From NCBI GenBank assembly GCA_964431735.1, contig CAYSLJ010000192.1:1-12913 (forward strand): a stretch of 12,913 nucleotides of DNA, given 5' to 3'. Both the position numbers and the translations under genes were made by a program. Each line of letters begins with the position of its first letter. Positions within the stretch are counted from its first letter, which is position 1. This stretch comes from CALARM01 sp964431735. GTDB lineage: Bacteria > Vulcanimicrobiota > SpSt-956 > JAKJGF01. Of the stretch, positions 1 through 6,540 are shown piece by piece. The notes under the pieces are model-generated. The model had not been told where the DNA came from. It did not search any database and worked only from the letters and a program-made list of their open reading frames with translations.

Positions 1-253
1 TCTATAACAAATTTCTTTTTCCCTTGTATGTAAAATCACCTGTCATTTTTAAACACAATTACATTATACCCACATTTTATATTACCCTGACAGTGTAACA
101 TTTAATAAAATAGCAATTAGCTGTTAGTTTTCAGTTAATAATTAAAGCTAATTGCTAACAGCTAATTGCTATTTACCGCTCCAAATAAGTTAGTATCCAT
201 ATTAAAACCTGTCCCTGGCCGGACTCTTCCGGAAAAGATATGATCCTATTACA
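1..253. other. Non-coding region downstream of pheT
   Basis: I see no convincing gene in this stretch. It is strongly AT-rich and holds one clear structure, the heptad-type inverted repeat at 108-174, described separately. A small 5-bp stem with a CTCT loop lies at 219-232, about 20 nt past the pheT stop. It has no T-run on either side, so I do not call it a terminator. A gene could begin or end just outside the left edge. Confidence 0.6.
108..174. repeat. Inverted repeat built from GCTAAYN heptads
   Basis: Two perfectly complementary 20-nt arms at 108-127 and 155-174 enclose a 27-nt loop. The right side resolves into 7-bp units: GCTAATT (147-153), GCTAACA (154-160), GCTAATT (161-167), then GCT. 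The left arm is the same series on the other strand. The 11-mer AGCTAATTGCT therefore occurs three times, twice direct (146-156, 160-170) and once inverted (112-122). It lies about 80 nt past the pheT stop. In a pheST transcript it would fold into a long stem followed by a weakly U-rich tail, so it may also act as a terminator or 3'-end protector. Heptad composition and symmetry are seen directly; the role is inferred. Confidence 0.8.
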
Positions 254-1933
254 TCACTTCTCACTTCTTACGATTTCATTTAACGTTAATTCAAAGGCAG
301 ACACAGGCATATTTATACCCCATCTCTCCAGAACTTCAGGGTGAATTTCACCTATAATCCCCGCTTCCCTTCCAAAACATATTATTTTCCCTGCTCTTCC
401 GTCTATGAAAGTCGGATCAGTAGTTTCTTCCAGTTTATAAGGAATATCAAGATAAAACATGAGTGAATGAAGGTAACTGTGTATTTCCGAAAAGTTTCCG
501 TTACTGTGGGAAATCAATGCAGATACATTATGAACTGTTTTACTGCCATAGTTTTCTTCAGGAGAATAAATTACTACTTCTCCTTCTTCAAAAATCTTAT
601 GGGGAAATTCAATTCTCAGGTTTTTACTTTCTATTTCAAGCAGAACAGGAAGCAATGCAGGGCGAAGCACCGAGTAAGTGTCACTCATAACATTTTCCAC
701 TTCAATTATGTCAGTTTCTTCTCTCCTCATTTTATAAAAATTCTTATCTTTTCCGGTAAGAATATAGGTGATGAATTCCTGGAACCCCATACCTGTCATA
801 AGCATTCTTACCGTATCTCCCAGTTCCGCTACCGGTGCTACGGAACCGACAGTATATTTATCAGGCATTTGAGGTGAAAAACTGTTGTAATCTCTTGCTA
901 TAGCATAATCTTCTACCAGGTCTACAGGATGAATACAATCTCTTCTGTAAGGAGGGCTTTTACAGGTTATTTTATTCTCAGACGATGTGACTGAAAATCC
1001 CATAGAAGAAAGTTTTTCTATAATAGAATCAGCAGCTATGCTCTCTCCCAGCATCTTTTCTAGATACGATTTTTCCACCGATACAGTCTGCCCCAGATCC
1101 TTCGGAGTAACCACTGTATCAGAGTCATATTTTACAGCAAAAGGCCTTATGTCTGCTCCTCTATCTGACAGGTTGCAGGCCAGTATATTTGTACTTAATA
1201 TGACAGATTCCAGTGATGTGCCTGTTACTTCTACGAAAAGCATTTTATTGCCTTCCACCACTTTGCCCAGATTTTCACTGTTTATTACAGGTGGAAAAGA
1301 AAGAACATTGCCGTTTTTATCCATTATTACGGGATAAAGAGTGTATTTTTTTACCAGTTTTGCATATTCCTGACCTTTCGGATGTTTTTCCAGTATTTCT
1401 CCTAAATCCATTTGTTCCGAAAACCCCAGGGGCGCAAATTTTATTTCCTTCTCTTTAAAACCTTTATAATAAACAGGGAATGTTATTTTTGAAGCATCAT
1501 ATACGCCTATGGCAATTAATTCCCTGTTACGTCCGTAATTTACACAGAGTTTTTCCTGAGTCTGTATGAGCTGTGTGAGAAGAGTATCATCTACGTCTAT
1601 ATTCAGTACAAGAAATCCACCTATAAAAGGTCTTATGTCCTTTAAATTTGCATCTACTATAATCATGTCATTCTCTGAAGGTTCTGATGAGAAGAACTGG
1701 TAATTACTTTTCTTATGTAATACTGCTTCTCTTATCTGTCTTGCCACACCTTCCACACACCACAGATCAGGTCTGTTTGTATCAACGAGTTCTATCTTTA
1801 ATTCTCCTGTTTTTTCGTCATATTCTTTGAACTCTGCTTTTGCTTTTGAAAGTAAATCAGGCAGTTCTTCCAGTCCTATTTTTTGTCCGTAGAGTTTCTG
1901 AATATCTTTATAATAACAGCTTATTGTTGGCAT
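254..1933 (-). CDS. pheT: Phenylalanine--tRNA ligase beta subunit, archaeal/eukaryotic type
   Basis: This is the beta subunit of the alpha2-beta2 cytoplasmic enzyme that charges tRNA-Phe. At 559 residues it matches the short archaeal/eukaryotic beta chain rather than the roughly 800-residue bacterial form. It lacks the N-terminal EMAP-like tRNA-binding domain and the C-terminal ferredoxin-fold anticodon-binding domain. Visible parts are an N-terminal module with DTNRPDLWCVEGVARQIRE (51-69), a B3/B4 editing-like region (about 100-255, including VNYGRNRELIAIGVYD), a B5 domain (about 275-350, with PPYRRDCIHPVDLVEDYAIA), and a catalytically inactive class II-like fold (about 360-559, including GFQEFITYIL and GEIHPEVLERWGI). 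The ATG directly follows the pheS stop (TAGATG). A purine-rich ribosome-binding stretch, GGCGGTGAT, lies at the end of pheS. Co-translation would help keep the subunits equimolar. Confidence 0.96.
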   Translation of the reverse strand: MPTISCYYKDIQKLYGQKIGLEELPDLLSKAKAEFKEYDEKTGELKIELVDTNRPDLWCVEGVARQIREAVLHKKSNYQFFSSEPSENDMIIVDANLKDIRPFIGGFLVLNIDVDDTLLTQLIQTQEKLCVNYGRNRELIAIGVYDASKITFPVYYKGFKEKEIKFAPLGFSEQMDLGEILEKHPKGQEYAKLVKKYTLYPVIMDKNGNVLSFPPVINSENLGKVVEGNKMLFVEVTGTSLESVILSTNILACNLSDRGADIRPFAVKYDSDTVVTPKDLGQTVSVEKSYLEKMLGESIAADSIIEKLSSMGFSVTSSENKITCKSPPYRRDCIHPVDLVEDYAIARDYNSFSPQMPDKYTVGSVAPVAELGDTVRMLMTGMGFQEFITYILTGKDKNFYKMRREETDIIEVENVMSDTYSVLRPALLPVLLEIESKNLRIEFPHKIFEEGEVVIYSPEENYGSKTVHNVSALISHSNGNFSEIHSYLHSLMFYLDIPYKLEETTDPTFIDGRAGKIICFGREAGIIGEIHPEVLERWGINMPVSAFELTLNEIVRSEK

Positions 1934-3529
1934 CTATATCACCGCCTTTGAATTTCTGATAAAGTTCATGTCATGGGAAAAGAGTTGTCTTATATCATTT
2001 ATACCGAGCGATACCATGGCCATCCTGTCTATGCCCAGTCCCCATGCTATAACAGGGACATCTATACCGAGAGGCAATGTAACCTCAGGACGGAATATGC
2101 CTGCTCCTCCCAGTTCTATCCAGCCAAGTACAGGATGTTCTACATGAAGCTCTACAGATGGTTCTGTAAAAGGAAAATAAGCAGGGGTAAATTTTGTCTT
2201 TTTTGCTTTTGCTATTTCTTTTGCAAAGAGATTTAATAATCCGAGTAATTTCGGAAAATTGATACTTTCATCCAGCACTATTCCTTCACTCTGAAAAAAA
2301 TCTGTTCCATGGGTTGCATCTATCTGGTCATAGCGAAAACACCTGGCTATACCGAAATATTTTCCCGGTATTTCAGGATTTCCTGCAAGAGTTCTTGCAG
2401 AAAGTGCCGTGCCCTGGCTTCTCAGGACAAGTCTTTTTGTCTTCTCTCTGTCAAAATTATATCTCCATCCTTCAGAGCCGGTAGTGCCTCCATTCTCATG
2501 ACAGGCAGCCACATTTGATAAATATGGCTCTTCTATTTCTCTGCAATATTCAGGTTTTTTTATATAGTACACATCATGGATATTCCTTGCAGAGTGGAAC
2601 TGCGGCATAAACAGGGCATCCATATCCCAGAATTCCGTTTCCACAACAGGACCTTTCATCTCTTTAAATCCCAGAGATGTGAATTTCTGTCTCACCCAGT
2701 CAAGAAATTGTCTGTAAGGATGTTTTTTCCCTATATTTAACCTGGGAGGATTCAGACTTATATTATATTTTCTGAAATTAACACTTTTCCATTTTCCTTC
2801 CTGAAGCAGTTCGGGAGTTATCTGACTGATTTCCGTTTTTCTGTCTCCAAGATTTTCCTGTAGATGTAATATTAATTCTTTCCCCTGTTCTGTAAGATGA
2901 TATAACATGACAGGTTTTTCATCTATTCTGAATACTCCCTGTTCAGTGCCTCTTTTTCTGTAGAGACTTCTTGCCAGTTCCTGTTCTTCTTTTGTGAGTT
3001 CTGTTATCATTATCTGTTTTTCTTTAAATATTTTATCCACAAGGGTCTGTTTTTTTTCTATATAAGGTGCAGAATTACCGGCAATAAGTTTCAGTATTCC
3101 TCCTGCTTCTATAGATATATCTTTATATTTTTTTAAAAAACCTGTTACAGAACCTACTTCTTCTTTTTCAAGAGAGAGTGCTTCTGCAATACAGGCCATA
3201 GTATTTTTCTCTGTCCCTTCTGTCAGAATTCCGACAATTCTCTTTTCAGGTATTCCTTTTTCTGCATAGGAAATTCCTGTTTTTGTAAGTGTTACTATCT
3301 CTTCCACACCTGTTGTTTCCGTTACGATAAGTTCTTTATGGAGGAGCCATTCAATGGCAGTTCGTAGCTGGCTTTCTTTTAATCCGGTTTTTTCCAGGAT
3401 TTCTGTCCACAGGAGTGATTTATTTTCACTTTTAAACCTGTTCAGCACCTCTATTTCCAGAGGATGAAGAGAAGATATAATATCTGATGTCACTCTGATG
3501 GCGACTGTTTTGTAACAGCCGACTGTCAC
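1934..3529 (-). CDS. pheS: Phenylalanine--tRNA ligase alpha subunit, archaeal/eukaryotic type
   Basis: This is the catalytic alpha subunit, which forms Phe-AMP and transfers Phe to tRNA-Phe. At 531 residues it fits the long archaeal/eukaryotic class (about 500), not bacterial PheS (about 330-350). Residues 20-225 look like tandem winged-helix domains (HPLEIEVLNRF..., then MLYHLTEQGKELI). Class II core motifs follow: motif 1 near 268-315 (HPYRQFLDWVRQKF, then FWDMDALFMPQFHSARNIHD), motif 2 near 392-416 (FGIARCFRYDQIDATHGTDF) and motif 3 near 485-505 (PLGIDVPVIAWGLGIDRMAM). The start drawn is GTG at 3527-3529, with AAAGG only 3 nt upstream, a short spacing. An in-frame GTG at 3491-3493 would give a start closer to the family consensus but has no visible ribosome-binding site. 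The exact start is therefore uncertain by about 12 residues. Confidence 0.96.
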   Translation of the reverse strand: MTVGCYKTVAIRVTSDIISSLHPLEIEVLNRFKSENKSLLWTEILEKTGLKESQLRTAIEWLLHKELIVTETTGVEEIVTLTKTGISYAEKGIPEKRIVGILTEGTEKNTMACIAEALSLEKEEVGSVTGFLKKYKDISIEAGGILKLIAGNSAPYIEKKQTLVDKIFKEKQIMITELTKEEQELARSLYRKRGTEQGVFRIDEKPVMLYHLTEQGKELILHLQENLGDRKTEISQITPELLQEGKWKSVNFRKYNISLNPPRLNIGKKHPYRQFLDWVRQKFTSLGFKEMKGPVVETEFWDMDALFMPQFHSARNIHDVYYIKKPEYCREIEEPYLSNVAACHENGGTTGSEGWRYNFDREKTKRLVLRSQGTALSARTLAGNPEIPGKYFGIARCFRYDQIDATHGTDFFQSEGIVLDESINFPKLLGLLNLFAKEIAKAKKTKFTPAYFPFTEPSVELHVEHPVLGWIELGGAGIFRPEVTLPLGIDVPVIAWGLGIDRMAMVSLGINDIRQLFSHDMNFIRNSKAVI

Positions 3530-3570
3530 CTGCCTTTCGATATTTTTGATTGAAAAATTTTATTCCTGAC

Positions 3571-3599
3571 ATTATAGCAAAATAAATACATAAAAACAA
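3571..3599 (-). promoter_or_regulatory. Predicted sigma-70 type promoter of pheST
   Basis: On the minus strand a perfect -10 TATAAT (3571-3576) is preceded by TGC, an extended -10 element (3577-3579). A weak -35, TTGTTT (3594-3599), sits at the ideal 17-bp spacing. The expected start is near 3564, giving a leader of about 35 nt before the GTG. That is too short for a T-box or an attenuator leader, so I see no sign of tRNA-Phe feedback control. Confidence 0.6.
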
Positions 3600-3629
3600 T
3601 ACAGGAAGAAGGAAAACACTCTTCTGGCA

Positions 3630-3743
3630 GTGAATAGTGAGTAGGGGCGAACCACTTGTGTTCGCCCGGTACCCGATGAAAATACGCATTACGCATCACG
3701 CATCACGAAACCACCCGTCACGCGTCACGCGTTACGCGTCACG
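3630..3743. repeat. Composite island of tandem heptads and a short hairpin
   Basis: This intergenic block chains several simple elements. GTGAATA and GTGAGTA are two related 7-mers at 3630-3643. An 8-bp perfect hairpin follows, GGGCGAAC (3645-3652) with GTTCGCCC (3660-3667) and a 7-nt loop. Next is an ACGCATY array at 3684-3704, three units plus ACG. The last is an ACGCGTY array at 3720-3740, three units plus ACG. The last array ends 18 nt before the histidine kinase start. The block is GC-richer than its surroundings. It resembles in style the short tandemly repeated repetitive heptads described in filamentous cyanobacteria, without implying that host. Confidence 0.85.
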
Positions 3744-3761
3744 ATATAAAGGATTTTACTG

Positions 3762-5528
3762 TTGAATATAAAAATACAATATCAGCTTACCTTTACATAC
3801 ATAATAGTTATATTACTTACAATCACTCTGACTGGTAGTGTTTTTTTTCCGTGGATAAGAAATATTCTCCTGTTGAATGTAGAAAATAACCTGAGAACTC
3901 AGGCCTATTCAATTTCAAAAATGCTCGGAAGTTTTGCCTGGAATCAAAGGGATCTGCGTCAGGCTTCTTTCTTTTTTACAGAAAATTTTGAGGCCAGAGG
4001 TCAGTATATATTTAAAATATATGATGATACAGGTGTATTAATAGCTACGTCCGGTGAACAGGATGAAATCGGTTCTCTTATAAAAGAAGATATTTTGACT
4101 GGAGATAAAGGAGAGGCCAGGTGGGTAGAGGACAGGGATAATGAGAAGATAATGCATATGACAGTACCTATAGCAACATGGAAAAATAAAATAGGCACTG
4201 TAGATGTTTCTTCTTCTCTTTCTGACATACAGAATATACTGTTTGTTATGATGAAAATCCTGGGTATGTCTACATTATGTTCTGTCATAATCGTGAGTAT
4301 AATAGGATTTTTAATAGCCAGAACCGTTACGGAACCTATAAAAAAGATTAATAACATAGCTGTAAAGATTTCTCATGGCGATTTTCATCAGAGGATTTCA
4401 CCTGTGAAAAATCCTCCTGAACTTGCCGAGTTATCCTGTACTATAAATTATATGGCAGAACAACTGAAAAATTTTATAGAAGAGATAACTGGTGAAAAAA
4501 ATAAAATGAATGCTATTCTGACCAATGTTATAGACGGACTTATTGCTGTTGATATGGAGAAACGAATTATCTTTCTTAATTCTGCAGCAGAAAAAGAATT
4601 TAATGTTTCCAATGTGGAATGTGCAGGTAAAATGATTGATTATATTTGTCCGGGAGAAGAAATGTTGACACTTGTTGCCAGAGCAATTCAGGATAAAGTG
4701 CTTCTGGAAAAAGAAATAGTAATGAATTCTTCTCCTCTGAACATATTCCATTTTACCTTTGCTCCTTTTATGGATGAAAAGAAAGGACATTCCGGTATAA
4801 TGATAGTGTTTCGTGATGTAACTGATTTAAGAAAACTGGAAAATCTACGTTCTGAATTTTTCAGCAATGTATCCCATGAATTACGGACACCTCTTACTAT
4901 AATCAAAGGTTTCTGTATAACTCTTTTAGATGAATACCCTCCTGAGTATGATCTCTGGAATCATTCACTGAAAACAATAGATGAAGAAACAGACAGATTG
5001 ACACGGCTTGTAAATGATATGCTGGAACTGTCAAGATTGAGAATTCATAAAATAAAATTTAATCTCATAAGAGATGATATTAAACCGGTATTATTACAGA
5101 TAATAGAGCAGTTTACTATTCATGCAGAGAGATATGAAGTGAATATAAATTATGATATAGAGGAACATCTTCCTCATATAAATTTTGATCGGGATAAAAT
5201 GAAACAGGTCTTTATAAATCTTATAGATAATGCCATTAAATATACTCCTGCCAGAGGTTCTGTCAGAATCAGTGCTTACAGTACCGAAGAAGGACTGTTT
5301 ATAAAGATAAGTGACACAGGGGGAGGAGTCCCTGAAGAGGAACTGCCTCATTTATTTGAGAGATTTTTCAGAGCAGAGAAAAATAAGGAAAGGGTAGGTA
5401 CAGGTCTTGGTTTACCTATAGTCAAGGAAATAATTGAGGCTCATAAAGGGAAAATAACTGTAAAAAATAATGTACCTTCAGGACTGGACGTGTTTATCTG
5501 TTTGCCTGTCGAACAGTTAAAGGGTTGA
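3762..5528 (+). CDS. Membrane-bound sensor histidine kinase (HAMP-PAS-HisKA-HATPase)
   Basis: This is a two-component sensor that autophosphorylates a histidine and passes the phosphate to a response regulator. Domains in order over 588 residues: TM1 (about 11-30), an extracytoplasmic sensing region of about 130 residues (31-162), TM2 (about 165-186), HAMP (about 187-240, RTVTEPIKKINNIA), PAS (about 245-355, NVIDGLIAVDMEKRIIFLN), HisKA with the phospho-acceptor His372 in SNVSHELRTPLTIIKGF, and HATPase_c with N box (DKMKQVFINLIDNAIKYTP, Asn490), G1 DTGGGVP, F box LFERFFRA and G2 GTGLGLPIVK. The layout matches the PhoR/WalK group. The start is TTG at 3762 with AAAGGA 8 nt upstream, and an in-frame stop at 3747 limits extension. 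No response regulator is adjacent on either side, so it appears orphaned here and its signal is unknown. Confidence 0.95.
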   Translation: MNIKIQYQLTFTYIIVILLTITLTGSVFFPWIRNILLLNVENNLRTQAYSISKMLGSFAWNQRDLRQASFFFTENFEARGQYIFKIYDDTGVLIATSGEQDEIGSLIKEDILTGDKGEARWVEDRDNEKIMHMTVPIATWKNKIGTVDVSSSLSDIQNILFVMMKILGMSTLCSVIIVSIIGFLIARTVTEPIKKINNIAVKISHGDFHQRISPVKNPPELAELSCTINYMAEQLKNFIEEITGEKNKMNAILTNVIDGLIAVDMEKRIIFLNSAAEKEFNVSNVECAGKMIDYICPGEEMLTLVARAIQDKVLLEKEIVMNSSPLNIFHFTFAPFMDEKKGHSGIMIVFRDVTDLRKLENLRSEFFSNVSHELRTPLTIIKGFCITLLDEYPPEYDLWNHSLKTIDEETDRLTRLVNDMLELSRLRIHKIKFNLIRDDIKPVLLQIIEQFTIHAERYEVNINYDIEEHLPHINFDRDKMKQVFINLIDNAIKYTPARGSVRISAYSTEEGLFIKISDTGGGVPEEELPHLFERFFRAEKNKERVGTGLGLPIVKEIIEAHKGKITVKNNVPSGLDVFICLPVEQLKG

Positions 5529-5562
5529 AAAATTATAACTATATTCAATCCTTCAACCCTTT
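5519..5562. terminator. Stem-loop between convergent units, likely terminator
   Basis: An 11-bp perfect stem pairs 5519-5529 (AAAGGGTTGAA) with 5552-5562 (TTCAACCCTTT) around a 22-nt loop. The left arm contains the TGA stop of the histidine kinase. On the plus strand the stem ends in a short T-run, which fits termination of the kinase transcript. The minus-strand side has no T-run, so termination of the incoming pilin transcript is less clear. The large loop weakens the call. Confidence 0.5.
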
Positions 5563-5597
5563 TAAAGTTATGCAATATTAATTAAATAAATAATTTA

Positions 5598-6125
5598 TCA
5601 ATACTTTTCCTGTATTATACCGCCGTTCAGATTGACTATTATATTTTTTGTGAGATTTAGATTTGGTTGTTCCACTGTTATTGTTACAGGATCTGTTACA
5701 ATAACAGGATTCATTCTTACCATATCATCATCTCCCGGTGACTGTATCGGTATACCCCGTTGATCAAATACAAGAAGCGTTCCTGTTCCGCTGAGTTTTA
5801 CCGCCCCCGGTAATGTAACTGTTTTTATTAAAGCTACAGGTGGGTTGGAATTTTTATGATATGCACTGATGGTATAAGTTTTACCTGTTGAATCTAACCT
5901 GTAACTTGTTGTTAATGGCCCCCGTGGGTCAGGATATTTATTGGTGATTGCTTCCTGCTGGACAAGTTTTATATCAGATGCCACAGAATTCAGAGAACCT
6001 CTGAGGTCTATACTCCATTGATATCTCCTGTATCCTACTATTGATATGGCACTCAGAAGAATTATGATGCCTATAGCTATCATCATTTCAAGAAGGGTAA
6101 ACCCTTTTCTTTTATTTAACATCAT
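5598..6125 (-). CDS. GspH/FimT-like type IV minor prepilin
   Basis: This is a 175-residue pseudopilin, last in the pilin operon. Its class III signal is RKG|FTLLE, cut after Gly8, with N-methylation expected on Phe9 and Glu13 at mature position 5. A hydrophobic helix spans about 9-32. The remainder is a beta-rich globular head ending in ITVEQPNLNLTKNIIVNLNGGI, like the C-terminal strands of GspH/FimT proteins. In Pseudomonas-type systems such proteins sit with PilV/W/X in the minor-pilin tip complex that primes pilus assembly. Two adjacent ATGs open the frame (6123-6125 and 6120-6122). The AAAGGA site at 6140-6145 overlaps the end of the gene before it, so the two are probably translationally coupled. 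Confidence 0.88.
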   Translation of the reverse strand: MMLNKRKGFTLLEMMIAIGIIILLSAISIVGYRRYQWSIDLRGSLNSVASDIKLVQQEAITNKYPDPRGPLTTSYRLDSTGKTYTISAYHKNSNPPVALIKTVTLPGAVKLSGTGTLLVFDQRGIPIQSPGDDDMVRMNPVIVTDPVTITVEQPNLNLTKNIIVNLNGGIIQEKY

Positions 6126-6136
6126 CGGTAAATAAA

Positions 6137-6514
6137 TTATCCTTTCGTTTTATAGAAGAATATCAGTCCTCCGGCTATCAAAACAGCACCCAGTAAAAAT
6201 AATATAATCTTTACCGTACTGGACACATGCCTGTTACCCTCTTTTGCATCAGGTGTATCTTCTTTTATATCCTGAAACAGAGGTGTTGCATTTGCTGTTG
6301 GAGTAGTAATTATATAAAGAGGTGTTACCTGTTTACTATTTGATTTTGCTGTAGGTCTTGGTGGAAGAGTCGGCACATCGGGATTTGGAGTTGGAAGTTT
6401 AACTCCTGGAATTGTATCTACAGGTTTTGAAACAAAAGCCATAGAATCGCTGTAAGTAAAGAGCATCATAGTAAATATTACTATTAGAATTGTTGTAATT
6501 ACTGAGAATTTCAC
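6137..6514 (-). CDS. Small proline-rich membrane protein in the pilin operon, unknown function
   Basis: I do not recognise this 125-residue protein. It has an N-terminal hydrophobic signal or anchor (about 4-26, possible cleavage after SMA). A proline/threonine-rich, probably disordered linker follows at about 31-85 (for example PGVKLPTPNPDVPTLPPRP). A strong C-terminal membrane helix spans about 101-121 and ends in the basic tail YKTKG. The likely topology is an extracytoplasmic linker held at the inner membrane. There is no prepilin motif and no LPxTG. The start is GTG (6512-6514), fixed by a strong AAGGAGGA site with 6-nt spacing (6521-6528). Its place between the PilX-like and GspH-like genes, with short gaps, suggests a part in handling these pilins. 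That is inference from position only. Confidence 0.8.
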   Translation of the reverse strand: MKFSVITTILIVIFTMMLFTYSDSMAFVSKPVDTIPGVKLPTPNPDVPTLPPRPTAKSNSKQVTPLYIITTPTANATPLFQDIKEDTPDAKEGNRHVSSTVKIILFLLGAVLIAGGLIFFYKTKG

Positions 6515-6540
6515 TGATAATCCTCCTTGTTATAAATAAA

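Noticed and set aside
219..232. CCGGA/TCCGG hairpin after pheT as a terminator
   Set aside because: Only 5 bp, with no T-run in either direction.
467..877. Plus-strand ORFs across pheT (also 987-1337, 1213-1458)
   Set aside because: Antisense to a clearly identified synthetase gene, with no ribosome site and no recognisable protein features.
3530..3570. T-box or attenuator leader for pheST
   Set aside because: The predicted leader is about 35 nt, too short, and no specifier or terminator/antiterminator pair is visible.
3684..3743. Tandem repeats as a CRISPR array
   Set aside because: Units are 7 bp with no unique spacers, and no cas genes are present.
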